From assembly GCA_028821235.1 (NCBI GenBank), contig JAPPGV010000081.1:1-64000 (forward strand): a stretch of 64,000 bases of DNA, given 5' to 3'. Every line of letters starts with the position of its first letter. Within the stretch, counting starts at the first letter, position 1. The notes below the pieces were generated by a model. The model did not search any database. It saw only the letters and a list, made by a program, of their open reading frames with translations, and was not told the DNA's origin. Below, piece by piece: positions 17,491 through 25,687 of this stretch. Origin of the DNA: a bacterium. Lineage in GTDB: Bacteria > Actinomycetota > Acidimicrobiia > Spongiisociales > Spongiisociaceae. Made by a program: the position numbers and the translations under genes.

Positions 17491-17868
17491 CTACTTCGCG
17501 CCGGCGGGGCGGACATAGCGCCGCCGGACGATGTAGACGAGGCCGATCGCCGGAACCACCGCGAACGTGAGCGGGAGCGGCCAGTCTCCCCGCAACGTCC
17601 CCTGGCTTATCAGGACGGCCACCACGATGTCACCCGCGATGCTCACCAACAGCATCGCCAGGGTTATGCGCCGTATGAGCGGGCTGAGCCGCTCGGAGGA
17701 CACCACCACGTAGAGGAGCAGGACGGCCGCCAGCGGGTGTACCGCGCCCAGGAGGAGGCGCTCCGGTACGGACCCCCCATCGGCGAAGTTAGCCACCAGT
17801 GCGATCAGGACCGACCAAGCGAGATGCAGCGAGGCCAGGATGGTCATCGCTATGCGGAATCCTTTCAT
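17491..17868 (-). CDS. Small multi-pass membrane protein
   Basis: A 125-residue hypothetical protein starting MKGFRIAMTILASLH. It has four predicted membrane segments (about 5-25, 37-57, 63-85 and 95-115) separated by short loops, and a basic C-terminal tail (RRRYVRPAGAK) expected to be cytoplasmic. No catalytic motif is visible. The start at 17868 is chosen over an upstream one because the first 40 residues of the longer frame are not hydrophobic. It is convergent with the cyclase gene (13-bp gap). Function unknown. Confidence 0.65.
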   Translation of the reverse strand: MKGFRIAMTILASLHLAWSVLIALVANFADGGSVPERLLLGAVHPLAAVLLLYVVVSSERLSPLIRRITLAMLLVSIAGDIVVAVLISQGTLRGDWPLPLTFAVVPAIGLVYIVRRRYVRPAGAK

Positions 17869-18191
17869 ACGTACCCACTTCCTGTTCTGACGCCCGCCAG
17901 AGGATTGGCCGGGAAGACCCCTGCAAACGGTATTCAGGCTTGCCTGTGGCGCATCGGCCCACCTATCGACTCGGGTCGAGTATGGCAACCGCGCCGAATC
18001 GCTCGGCCCACGCCGTTATCAACCGGCCCGATGTGGCAAAAACGATAGCCGTTGACAACCGCCTTCGCCGCGATGACACGATCAGCCGGAGCGCTACGAG
18101 AACCCTCGCTCTCCAACTCCGCGGCCCGGAGGGCGATGCTGCCATCCGACGGGACGGTGTCGATGCCATCGGACACCAACCTGCCGGGGCT
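17869..18191. other. Intergenic stretch without supported gene
   Basis: Between the small membrane protein and the fold-back repeat at 18192 I find only short overlapping open frames without coding character. There is no clear RNA structure or palindrome. Confidence 0.4.
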
Positions 18192-18300
18192 AGGAGGGGT
18201 GCTGAAAACGCCCCGTGGACCTCACAGCAGCCGCAAACCCCTGGTCAACGTGTCGCGGGCACAACAAATCGAGGCCCATCCCCGGTTTCTCCACCCTCCT
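18192..18300. mobile_element. MITE-like fold-back element, copy 1
   Basis: A 109-bp element bounded by AGGAGGGGTGCTGAAAA on the left and, on the right, an imperfect inverted copy ending CCACCCTCCT. Read on the minus strand, it begins AGGAGGGTGGAGAAACCGGG and ends TTTTCAGCACCCCTCCT, matching both ends of the element at 41592. It carries no gene and its right edge overlaps the last codons of the phosphotriesterase-family gene, which may use it as a 3' hairpin. The parent transposon is not in this window. Confidence 0.45.
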
Positions 18301-19369
18301 ACAGGCCGAGCAGCCGCCGCGGGTTCTCGACCAGGATGCGCTCCAGCGTGGTGTCGTCCACTCCGGCGTGGGCTAGCGCGGGCACGATGTTGCGCAGGAT
18401 GTGTGCGTATCCGTAGCCCCCGTACCGGGTGAGTTGGGTCTTGTAGCAGGTGTCCTGGGACACGAGGATCTGGTCGCGGTAACCGAGGTCCAGCAGCTTG
18501 AGCAGGCCTTCGTGGCGCTGGGAGTCGTGGCTGTTGTAGCTGAAGTCGATGGAGTCGTAGTAGTTCTCCAGTCCGAAGTTGTCGAACGAGATGAACACGC
18601 CCAGGTCCGCCACGCTTCTCTGGTAGTCGAGGTTCATGTAGCCGTCCATGTGGCACATGTTGATCCTCTGCGGATCGACTCCCTTCCGCAGCACGAACTC
18701 GGCAGCATCGGGAGCGATCCTGGCCCTCGCCCCGAAATAGGGATGGATGTAGAGCGGGAGGCCCGTCTGCCTCTGAGCCTCGCATGCCGCCTCGAGGACC
18801 TTCCACTCGTCTTCCTGAACCGGCTGGCTGAGCCCGATCTCGCCGATAACACCGGGCCGGATACCGGTTCCGTCGATGCCTTCGTCTATCTCGGAGAGGA
18901 TCGTCTCGGCGAGGAACCCTGAGCTCGACGTTCTCACGTGCTCCGGATGGGAGGCTTGGATGTAGAACCCGCACCCGGCGACCACGTTGACGCCGGCCTC
19001 CACCGAAACCGTCCTGAGCCCCTCCGGGTACAGCAAACGGGACGGTGGGCGGGCGCCGATCGGAGTTGCATCCACAACGGTCTTACCGCCGTACTCGGCG
19101 AATGCCGAGATCTCGGAGATGGCCAGCTCCACGTCGTCCAGGACCATGAAGTCCGGGAACTTCGAGTAGTCCCGGCGCCATTCACCGAGCATGTGAATCT
19201 CCGGTGGGCCGTGCCGGGCGTCGGGATGGTGCTCCGTATACGACTGCCGCATGTCGAGGAAGATGTGCTCGTGAACGAGCACTGTCCCGAGATCGTCGGT
19301 GGCGACCGGGCCCGTCACCGTCATGACCGTTCGCTGCGGTCCACCGGCGGCTAGCCCACCCGACGTCAT
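18299..19369 (-). CDS. Phosphotriesterase-family metal hydrolase
   Basis: A 356-residue TIM-barrel hydrolase. Metal ligands are visible: HEH in VLVHEHIFLD (HxH), Glu in GVIGEIGLS as the bridging carboxylate, His in YIHPYF, His in NMCHMDGY and Asp in VSQDTC. The bridging residue is Glu rather than carboxylated Lys, as in phosphotriesterase homology proteins, so a lactonase or esterase activity is as likely as phosphotriester cleavage. The ATG at 19369 (MTSGGLAAGG) has GGGAGG 7 bp upstream, which favours it over the start 11 codons earlier. The final codons overlap the fold-back repeat. Confidence 0.82.
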   Translation of the reverse strand: MTSGGLAAGGPQRTVMTVTGPVATDDLGTVLVHEHIFLDMRQSYTEHHPDARHGPPEIHMLGEWRRDYSKFPDFMVLDDVELAISEISAFAEYGGKTVVDATPIGARPPSRLLYPEGLRTVSVEAGVNVVAGCGFYIQASHPEHVRTSSSGFLAETILSEIDEGIDGTGIRPGVIGEIGLSQPVQEDEWKVLEAACEAQRQTGLPLYIHPYFGARARIAPDAAEFVLRKGVDPQRINMCHMDGYMNLDYQRSVADLGVFISFDNFGLENYYDSIDFSYNSHDSQRHEGLLKLLDLGYRDQILVSQDTCYKTQLTRYGGYGYAHILRNIVPALAHAGVDDTTLERILVENPRRLLGL

Positions 19370-19573
19370 AGAGGAGCCTCCCGTCGATGCGGATACCGGC
19401 AATGCGGCGTTGGAATAAAGAGCAGGGTCATCTCCGTTTGGAAGTTACTCGGACGGAACCGGGAACCTCGTCGATTGCCGAGGGGAGGACGCCTCCGGCT
19501 GTGCGATGCCGCTCTTCCCCCGCGCCGTAGTGAGCCGCTAACCCCGCACCTCTGCAGGTAGCGAGGCCCGCAG

Positions 19574-19609
19574 GGGGCGTCCCGTCGTTAGAACGCTCCG
19601 GGACGCCCC
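19574..19609 (-). terminator. Hairpin terminator after the periplasmic-binding protein gene
   Basis: GGGGCGTCCCG (19574-19584) and CGGGACGCCCC (19599-19609) form a perfect 11-bp GC-rich stem with a 14-nt loop, starting 17 bp past the stop codon of the minus-strand gene at 19626. There is no T-run, as often seen in actinobacterial terminators. Confidence 0.6.
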
Positions 19610-19625
19610 GCGGTCCGGGATCTTG

Positions 19626-21956
19626 TCAGCGGATGCTGTCAACCAACTCGTACTCGCCCTCCGAGTTGATCACGGTCAGGTAGACCGCATCAGAACCCTG
19701 GTTGTCACCTGGTCCGAATTGGAGCGAGACTCCGCCTATGTCTATGGACCCGGACGCACCTGTGACATCCAGGAAGCACGCCCGGCTGAGGTCGGCGCCG
19801 CAAGCCCTCAGACGTTCGATGGCGAGCCGTCCGGCTAGATAGCCCTCGAGGGAGACGAATCCCGGGTCGGCATCCGGATCGACGCCGGACAGTGCGGCGC
19901 GGTACTCGGCCAGGACCGAGACGTCGTCCCCGCCGGGCAACGGCACCACCTGCGTCACGTAGATCCCCTCGCCGGCAGCACCCAGTTCGGTCGCGAGAGC
20001 TTCACTGCCGACGAACGACACGGCCATGAAGATCGTTTCGGGTCCCAGGTCCTCGCGCAGCTTCTCGATGAGCCGCGCCGCCGGGCGGTAAGCGCCGATG
20101 ATGATGACCGCGTCCGGCTGCTTGTCGGCGATCCGGAACGCCGCGGACGTGACAGCCTCCGTGTTCCGCCGGTAGTACCAGGAAGCCACCAACTCCAGGC
20201 CATGAGCCTCCACCGCCTGCTCTACCCCTGTCAGACCGTCAACACCATCAGAGTCGTTCTGGTAGAGCACCGCCACCCTCGTCTTCCCGGCAGCGGCCAG
20301 TAGCTCCGCCATCTTCTGAGTTTCCTGGTGGTATGAGGCACGGATGTTGAGAACATTGCTCAGCTCGCCGACGCGCAGCAGCTGCGCACCGGTGAAGGGT
20401 GCTACGAACGGCACGCCCGATGCGCGTGCCAGCGGGGAGGCTGCCCGAGAGGTTGGTGTTCCCACCGCTCCGATCAACCCGAAGACCTGATCGTTCTCGA
20501 TCAGACGAAGGGTTTGCCCGAACGCAGCATCGCTCTCGTATCGGTCATCTCTGGTCACAAGCCTCAGCTGGCGTCCGTGCACTCCTCCTGCGTCGTTCGC
20601 CTCTTTGAACGCCGCCTGGATGCCCAGCTGCATACCCAAGCCCAACGCTGCGGAAGGTCCGGTGAGGGCCGCTGACTGACCGAACAGTATCTCGCTGTCG
20701 GAGATGCCGGGATCATCCGGGCTCACCGTTGGAGCCGTTGGGATGGGTGGCACACGCAAACCCTGGGCTTCCTTACCCAACGCGTCAACCTGAGTCAAGA
20801 GCTGCCTCAGAACGTTCTCGCTGTCCTCTATCAGAGCACGTTCCTGCTCCACCAGCTCAAGACGCTCCTCCAGCCGTTCGAAATAGTCATCCCCTTCGGT
20901 TCCGGCATCACGCAGGTTCTCGGCCAGATTCAAGACGACATTGTTCAGTCCAGCGAAAGAAGACGCTCGAAGGTGGTTGATGTCAAGATCAATTCTGTGG
21001 GCTACCGAGTCAAATGACTCCTGAAGCCGTGCTACGTGTGTGGGATCTTGCATAAGGCTTGCCACCAGCAGAAGCGTATGCCCCAAGACCGTGTTGTTCG
21101 CCAGGCTATCGGTGGCGCTGTAATCCAGCAGATTCTGCCTAGTGAGTACCGTTGAACCGGTATGTCTATCCTCAGGAAGGTTGGTCACTAGGCCATAGAA
21201 TTGTCTGTCCGTACTGGCGGTGACAGCTGGGAATAGGGCAATAGAGTTAGCACGAGTCAACTCGGCTCGGCTCTTTTGCTCCGCCTGCAATCTGAGTAAC
21301 AACTGGCCCCTTCCACCTTGAATAGACTCGACATTGGTGATGAGCCTATTGGCCAGGGACTTGATGTGATCAACTCGGTCACTATTACTCTTCTTGTTGA
21401 GGATCCCCAGTTGTTGAGTTATAGCGGCCTTGTGTCGGAAGATGAGCGTCCCGTCTTGAGTGAGTGATTCCCGTGTCATACCGGCATTAGTCGGTACAGT
21501 CCCTACACTACTCAACGAGTGGGCATGGTTCGCTATAGACAATGCAGCGGACTGCAATTGGACGATGTCGTACACATCCATGGTGCCATCGGAACCCGCC
21601 AACTTCAACGTAGCCCAACCAGACCAACTAGGACTAGTCGATTGGCCAAACTTGCTGCCGACGCCAAACGCATAGACGGTTCCAGGCGCAAGGTTCTTAA
21701 GCGTTAGCGTGTAATCATCCTCGCCGCGTTCGGCGATGTCGATGGACTCAATATAATCCTGCCATGGTCCTCCGAGGCGCTGGAGGAGCGTCGCGGCGTT
21801 CACATTCATCCAGCGAACGCTGTAGCCGGTGGCCCCCGGCACTGCGTCCCATGTTATGAGAGCCTCCCCGGGTTCATCTCCGTCGACTACCGAAAAGTTA
21901 ACATGTGCCGGCAGAGTCGTATGGGCGCCGACCGGGTTGGCCTGCCCCATTAACAA
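19626..21956 (-). CDS. Chimeric Fn3 / periplasmic-binding (Peripla_BP_6) protein, signal peptide out of frame
   Basis: A 776-residue protein. Residues about 15-115 form a fibronectin type III-like domain (WDAVPGATGYSVRW, LKNLAPGTVYAFGV). Residues about 130-410 are helical, with a coiled-coil stretch near ERLEERLELVEQERALIED. Residues about 420-770 are a type I periplasmic-binding domain of the branched-chain amino acid class (FGQSAALTGPSAALGLGMQLG, YQNDSDGVDGL). No permease or ATPase gene is adjacent. The frame begins with TTG and a stop lies two codons upstream; a hydrophobic signal sequence exists in another frame (see 21945-22014), so the gene is probably frameshifted. The 5' half is AT-rich (25 G+C of 60 at 21361-21420 by count) compared with the GC-rich 3' half. 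Confidence 0.8.
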   Translation of the reverse strand: MLMGQANPVGAHTTLPAHVNFSVVDGDEPGEALITWDAVPGATGYSVRWMNVNAATLLQRLGGPWQDYIESIDIAERGEDDYTLTLKNLAPGTVYAFGVGSKFGQSTSPSWSGWATLKLAGSDGTMDVYDIVQLQSAALSIANHAHSLSSVGTVPTNAGMTRESLTQDGTLIFRHKAAITQQLGILNKKSNSDRVDHIKSLANRLITNVESIQGGRGQLLLRLQAEQKSRAELTRANSIALFPAVTASTDRQFYGLVTNLPEDRHTGSTVLTRQNLLDYSATDSLANNTVLGHTLLLVASLMQDPTHVARLQESFDSVAHRIDLDINHLRASSFAGLNNVVLNLAENLRDAGTEGDDYFERLEERLELVEQERALIEDSENVLRQLLTQVDALGKEAQGLRVPPIPTAPTVSPDDPGISDSEILFGQSAALTGPSAALGLGMQLGIQAAFKEANDAGGVHGRQLRLVTRDDRYESDAAFGQTLRLIENDQVFGLIGAVGTPTSRAASPLARASGVPFVAPFTGAQLLRVGELSNVLNIRASYHQETQKMAELLAAAGKTRVAVLYQNDSDGVDGLTGVEQAVEAHGLELVASWYYRRNTEAVTSAAFRIADKQPDAVIIIGAYRPAARLIEKLREDLGPETIFMAVSFVGSEALATELGAAGEGIYVTQVVPLPGGDDVSVLAEYRAALSGVDPDADPGFVSLEGYLAGRLAIERLRACGADLSRACFLDVTGASGSIDIGGVSLQFGPGDNQGSDAVYLTVINSEGEYELVDSIR

Positions 21957-22014
21957 TGGCTAGTACAACCATAATAGCAATAACTACCGTAGACCTGGAT
22001 GCCACGCGACTCAA
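21945..22014 (-). other. Out-of-frame signal peptide for the preceding gene
   Basis: Reading minus from TTG at 22014, with GGGGGAGG 5 bp upstream, the frame encodes MSRVASRSTVVIAIMVVLAIVNG, a typical basic-hydrophobic signal sequence. After the GGGG run (CCCC on the plus strand, 21945-21948) it continues out of phase with the large gene and soon stops. Removing one G gives ...VNGQANPVGA then HTTLP, a plausible cleavage site joined to the Fn3 domain. This is either a sequencing error, an inactivating mutation or homopolymer-based phase switching. Confidence 0.6.
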
Positions 22015-22026
22015 TTCGCCCTCCCC

Positions 22027-22332
22027 CTATCGATGCCGGGTCAGGGACCAGAGTATCACGGACACTCCTACGGCGCCGAATAGTGTGCTGGGCCAATGCG
22101 GGGTTTTGGCGGCTTGGTGGGTTGGGTGTCTTGGGTGGTATTGGGTCGGGTTGTCGCCGGGGTGGTCTACTGTCGATAGGGTGCGGTCCCGGGCTACCTG
22201 CTGTGTTATCCGCCGGCGGCCTGGCCGGTCCGGGTCGGCTTCCACGTCTTGTCCCGTGACCACACCCAACAGGTCCACAGCGTCCGCCTGGTCTTGGTCC
22301 GGTTCCAGGCGCCGTCGCACCAGCCCCATCAC
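22027..22332 (-). CDS. Hypothetical small protein with C-terminal membrane anchor
   Basis: A 101-residue open frame. The first 60 residues are highly charged (RRLEPDQDQADAV, DPDRPGRRRITQ), followed by a Pro/His/Thr-rich linker (about 56-80) and a single hydrophobic segment near the C-terminus (STLFGAVGVSVILWSL) ended by basic residues. Its stop codon lies 12 bp before the TTG and directly in front of the ribosome-binding site of the signal-peptide frame at 22014, as in an operon. No family recognised. The start is uncertain: GTG 22332 or ATG 22329. Support is the anchor-like architecture and the tight spacing; the frame could still be fortuitous. Confidence 0.4.
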   Translation of the reverse strand: MMGLVRRRLEPDQDQADAVDLLGVVTGQDVEADPDRPGRRRITQQVARDRTLSTVDHPGDNPTQYHPRHPTHQAAKTPHWPSTLFGAVGVSVILWSLTRHR

Positions 22333-22458
22333 ATGTCGTGGTCGCTGAGGGCCAGGTGAATGGACGTGAAGAATGTATAAAACCCCCGGTTTCTCCGACG
22401 GCGGGTGCCTCCTTCAAATAAGCTTCCACGGGAAGCGCTAGACGGGAGGCGATAGAGC

Positions 22459-23061
22459 ATGAGCGCGATCAAAGACGGTCTCCGATTCAAGACAGCTTTC
22501 ACGACAACGGCATGGGTACTCATCCCGGTGGCTATCGGGATCAACCTCATCGGGAGGTTCTTCACCCAGACCTTGAACCTGCCCCTGTTCCTCGACACCA
22601 TCGGCACCACCATGGCGGCCTTCCTGGCGGGGCCGTGGGTAGCGGCGGTCGCCGGAGTGCTCACGAACCTGGTGATCGGACTCACGCTCGAGGCGACGTC
22701 GATCCCCTTCGGGATCGTGAACGCGGCCATCGGAATCGTGGCCGGCGTCATGGCGGCACACGGCTTCCTTCGCTCTACGGGCAAGATCATCGTGATGATG
22801 CTCTGCCTGACCGCGATCACCATCATCACCGCCATGCCCCTCGTGGTTCTCGTGTTCGAAGGCGTTTCAGGATCCGGCGTCGATGCCGTTACCGGCTTCT
22901 TCGCGGCTTCCGGGAGGAACATGGTCGAGTCGGTGCTCGGTCAGCAGTTGCTCACGACACCGGGCGACAAGGTGCTGACAGTGCTCCTGGCATTCGCTCT
23001 GATCAAGGGCGTCCCGCAGCGTTACCGGCCTCCGTTCGGCCGAGAGGTCATACCGTTCTGA
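22459..23061 (+). CDS. ECF transporter S component (substrate-specific subunit)
   Basis: A 200-residue integral membrane protein with about five or six hydrophobic segments and the typical S-component features: a basic N-terminus, LPLFLDTIGTTMAAFLAGPW near the first third, and a conserved small-residue helix GPWVAAVAGVLTNLVIG. S components bind a vitamin or small metabolite and dock on the T/A/A' energising module, whose genes follow immediately. The downstream nucleoside phosphorylase suggests a nucleoside or nucleobase ligand. A GGGAGG site precedes the ATG. No known riboswitch is recognisable in the 126 bp before the gene. Confidence 0.85.
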   Translation: MSAIKDGLRFKTAFTTTAWVLIPVAIGINLIGRFFTQTLNLPLFLDTIGTTMAAFLAGPWVAAVAGVLTNLVIGLTLEATSIPFGIVNAAIGIVAGVMAAHGFLRSTGKIIVMMLCLTAITIITAMPLVVLVFEGVSGSGVDAVTGFFAASGRNMVESVLGQQLLTTPGDKVLTVLLAFALIKGVPQRYRPPFGREVIPF

Positions 23062-23124
23062 CCCGCTAGTGGTCTGCCTGTGAACATCGGCGTCCCTCGG
23101 GGCGGAACGCCATGAGGGGCGCCG

Positions 23125-23976
23125 ATGGCTAGCAGAGCACGCCGAGTTGTTCCGCAGACAGACCAACACGGCCATACTGGTGTAGTGGAAACCGACACGG
23201 CCACCTGGTCCCCGGCTCGGGTCGCCGAGCTATACGAGATCGGGAACACCTGGCTTCACCGGGCCCATCCCCTGACCAAGCTGGCCGCGGTGCTTCCACT
23301 ATCGGTGGCAGGATTTGCCGGTGACACCGTACTGGTACCGGCCATCCTCCTGGCAGCGGCGGTGCTGACCCTGGTCGTGTCCCGCCTCGGCATCATCGCC
23401 CTCAAGTCCCTCCGGCTGATGGCACCTATGACATTCGCCCTGGTCGTGATCCATGGGATAGTCCGCCCGTACGACGCGGAGCCTCTGGTGGCTTGGGGCC
23501 CCATCTCGGTCAACGCCGGCGGCTTGGCCCTTGCCGGGACGACCGCGGCGCGGATAGCAGTGTTCGTCATCGCGGTGACCGCCGCGATGACGACCGTCCA
23601 CCCCAAGATCTTCGCCACCGCTCTCATCCAGCGGGGCGTGTCGCACAAGCTGGCCTACGCCTACCTGGCGGGAGCTGAGTTGATCCCGGAGATGAGGCTC
23701 CGGGCCACACAGATTCTCGAGGCTCAGCAGTCCCGCGGCTTCGACACGAAGGGGAGCCTGCCAAGGCGCCTCAGGACTCTGTTCGCATTGCTCAAACCGC
23801 TGCTGGTGAGTTCGCTGATCGGGGTCGAGATGAGGACGCTCGCCCTGGAGTCCCGCGGGTTCTCCCTGCCCGGCCGGCGGACCGCCGCAGTCGCGGTCCG
23901 GGAGAGGGGAAGGCTGCTCCAGAGGAGCCTGCTCCTGGCCTCGATCCCTCTGCTCGTCCTGGCGGTCATCTGGTGA
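23125..23976 (+). CDS. ecfT: ECF transporter T component (transmembrane coupling subunit)
   Basis: A 283-residue protein with four to five membrane segments in residues about 55-160 and a C-terminal membrane helix, separated by a long cytoplasmic helical region. The coupling helices carry two Arg-Gly motifs in QQSRGFDTKGS and LESRGFSLPG, matching the two ARG-like motifs that contact the ATPases. The N-terminal 20-30 residues are poorly conserved, and a GTG start at 23185 is an alternative. It follows the S component by 63 bp and its TGA overlaps the GTG of the first ATPase gene. Confidence 0.88.
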   Translation: MASRARRVVPQTDQHGHTGVVETDTATWSPARVAELYEIGNTWLHRAHPLTKLAAVLPLSVAGFAGDTVLVPAILLAAAVLTLVVSRLGIIALKSLRLMAPMTFALVVIHGIVRPYDAEPLVAWGPISVNAGGLALAGTTAARIAVFVIAVTAAMTTVHPKIFATALIQRGVSHKLAYAYLAGAELIPEMRLRATQILEAQQSRGFDTKGSLPRRLRTLFALLKPLLVSSLIGVEMRTLALESRGFSLPGRRTAAVAVRERGRLLQRSLLLASIPLLVLAVIW

Positions 23977-24881
23977 GCGGCGCCGGCCTACCGGAATCCG
24001 CGAGCCTGACCGCCTCCACCTTCGCCTCCTTCGAGGAGTTCACATTCACCTACGACACCGCCTCCGAGCCAACACTGACGAGGTTGACTCTCGGACTGCG
24101 TGCTGATCAGCTCACGCTGATCTCCGGGCCGTCCGGAGGTGGCAAGTCGACGCTGGCCCGGGTGGTGGCCGGGTTCATCCCGCGACCGCTCGGGGGAAGT
24201 TTCGAGGGTACGGCACGGGTGCTGGGGCATGATGTGGAGAGCGCTCCACCACACGCGCTCACCGAGTCGGTCGGTGTCGTGTTCGACAACCCGTTCGATC
24301 AGCTCACGGCCGCCACGAGCACGGCGTTCGACGAGGTCGCCTACGCCTTGGAGAACGAGGGCCTCCCGCCGGACGAGATCGCGGCAAGAGCACTGGAGGC
24401 CCTGGAGAGCGTGGGACTGGCCGAGATGACCGGTCGGCACCCCCGCCGCCTGTCGGGTGGCCAATCACAGCGGCTGGCCATTGCCTGTGCTCTGGCCCAG
24501 AGGAAGCCGATCCTGGTTCTTGACGACCCGACTTCCCAACTCGATCCCACCGGTAGGGAGGAGGTCGTCTCGTTGGTCAGGACGCTCCGGGATGCGGGCA
24601 CCACAGTCGTCCTGGTGGCGCAGGACCTGGGCCACTGGCTCGAGATGGCGGATCGGCTGGTCATCCTGGATGAAGGTCGGGTGACCGCCGACGGCCATCC
24701 GGCAACGCTGCTGGCCGACCCTCGCCTCCTCGCGGGAACGATCCTGGTTCCCCGCTGCGTCGCCGTCTGGGCCGACCTGCGCCGGCGCGGGATCGCCCTG
24801 GGCGACACTCCCCCGCTGACCACCGACCAGCTGGTCAGCTCCCTTCGGAACCTTGGTAGGGAGCGGGAGCCGACTCCGTGA
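23973..24881 (+). CDS. ECF transporter ATPase EcfA-type subunit 1
   Basis: A 302-residue ABC ATPase beginning with GTG that overlaps the stop codon of the T-component gene. Motifs: Walker A GPSGGGKST (about residue 53), Q-loop VFDNPFDQL, signature LSGGQSQRLAIA, Walker B ILVLDDPTSQLDP and an H-loop region in VLVAQDLGHW where the switch residue is shifted. It hydrolyses ATP in a heterodimer with the next gene product to drive substrate release from the S component. Its end overlaps the next gene by 4 bp (GTGA). Confidence 0.92.
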   Translation: MSGAGLPESASLTASTFASFEEFTFTYDTASEPTLTRLTLGLRADQLTLISGPSGGGKSTLARVVAGFIPRPLGGSFEGTARVLGHDVESAPPHALTESVGVVFDNPFDQLTAATSTAFDEVAYALENEGLPPDEIAARALEALESVGLAEMTGRHPRRLSGGQSQRLAIACALAQRKPILVLDDPTSQLDPTGREEVVSLVRTLRDAGTTVVLVAQDLGHWLEMADRLVILDEGRVTADGHPATLLADPRLLAGTILVPRCVAVWADLRRRGIALGDTPPLTTDQLVSSLRNLGREREPTP

Positions 24882-25687
24882 TCCACCTGAGCGAAATCCG
24901 GTACACGTACCCGAAGGGAGGAGCAGAGGCGATCCGGGGAATCAGCCTGGACGTGTCCATGGGCGAGACCCTGTTCGTCCTGGGCCATAACGGGGCCGGC
25001 AAGTCGACGATGCTCCGCTTGTTCAACGGGCTGCTCAAGCCCGGTTCGGGGACGGTCACCGTAGACGGGACCGACACGAGGGAGGTGAGGCCCGCCCAAC
25101 TCTCGCGAACCGTGGGGCTGGTGTTCCAGAATCCTGACGCGCAGCTGTTCCGGGACCGGGTCTCCGAAGAGGTGTCCTTCGGCGCCGAGAACGGCTCGGG
25201 AGACGACGACGCCACCGAGCGCCACGAGCGAGCGATGGCCCTGCTCGACCTCGAGTCGGTCGCGGACCACAATCCCTACGACCTGACGCTCTCGTGGCGA
25301 AAGCGGGTTGCCATCGCGTCAGTGGTGGCCATGGGGACTCCCGTCCTGGTGCTCGACGAACCAACCGGCGGGCAGGACGCAGACGGGACCCGTGTCCTCA
25401 CCGACCTCATCTCCGACACGCGCCGCCGCGGCCACGGCTGCGTCGTGGTCACCCATGACGTTGATCTGGCCTTCGACTGCGCCGACCGGGTCGTCGTGCT
25501 CCGCGACGGCAAGATCCATCTGGAAGGCAGTCCGATGTCGGTGCTCGGAGACCCGCTCCTCCACTTGGCGGGGGTAGAACCCTCCACCATGCATCAGATC
25601 TCCGGTGGCATCGGGTTGGACCCGCCGGCGCGCGGGGTTGATGAGCTGGAAGAATATCTCGAAGGCGCAGGAGGTCGGACCCCATGA
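24878..25687 (+). CDS. ECF transporter ATPase EcfA-type subunit 2, degenerate signature
   Basis: A 269-residue ABC ATPase starting with GTG. Walker A is GHNGAGKST (about 34), the Q-loop is VFQNPDAQLF, Walker B is VLVLDEPTGGQD and the H-loop is VVVTHDVD. The ABC signature reads LTLSWRKRVAIASV in place of LSGGQ, so one of the two ATP sites in the EcfA heterodimer would be degenerate, as seen in several asymmetric ABC transporters. It is coupled by 4-bp overlaps to both neighbours, showing that the phosphorylase that follows belongs to the same operon. Confidence 0.92.
   Translation: MIHLSEIRYTYPKGGAEAIRGISLDVSMGETLFVLGHNGAGKSTMLRLFNGLLKPGSGTVTVDGTDTREVRPAQLSRTVGLVFQNPDAQLFRDRVSEEVSFGAENGSGDDDATERHERAMALLDLESVADHNPYDLTLSWRKRVAIASVVAMGTPVLVLDEPTGGQDADGTRVLTDLISDTRRRGHGCVVVTHDVDLAFDCADRVVVLRDGKIHLEGSPMSVLGDPLLHLAGVEPSTMHQISGGIGLDPPARGVDELEEYLEGAGGRTP

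Noticed and set aside
22015-22458. Purine or thiamine riboswitch before the ECF S component
   Set aside because: None of the conserved core sequences of the purine, preQ1 or TPP riboswitches could be found.
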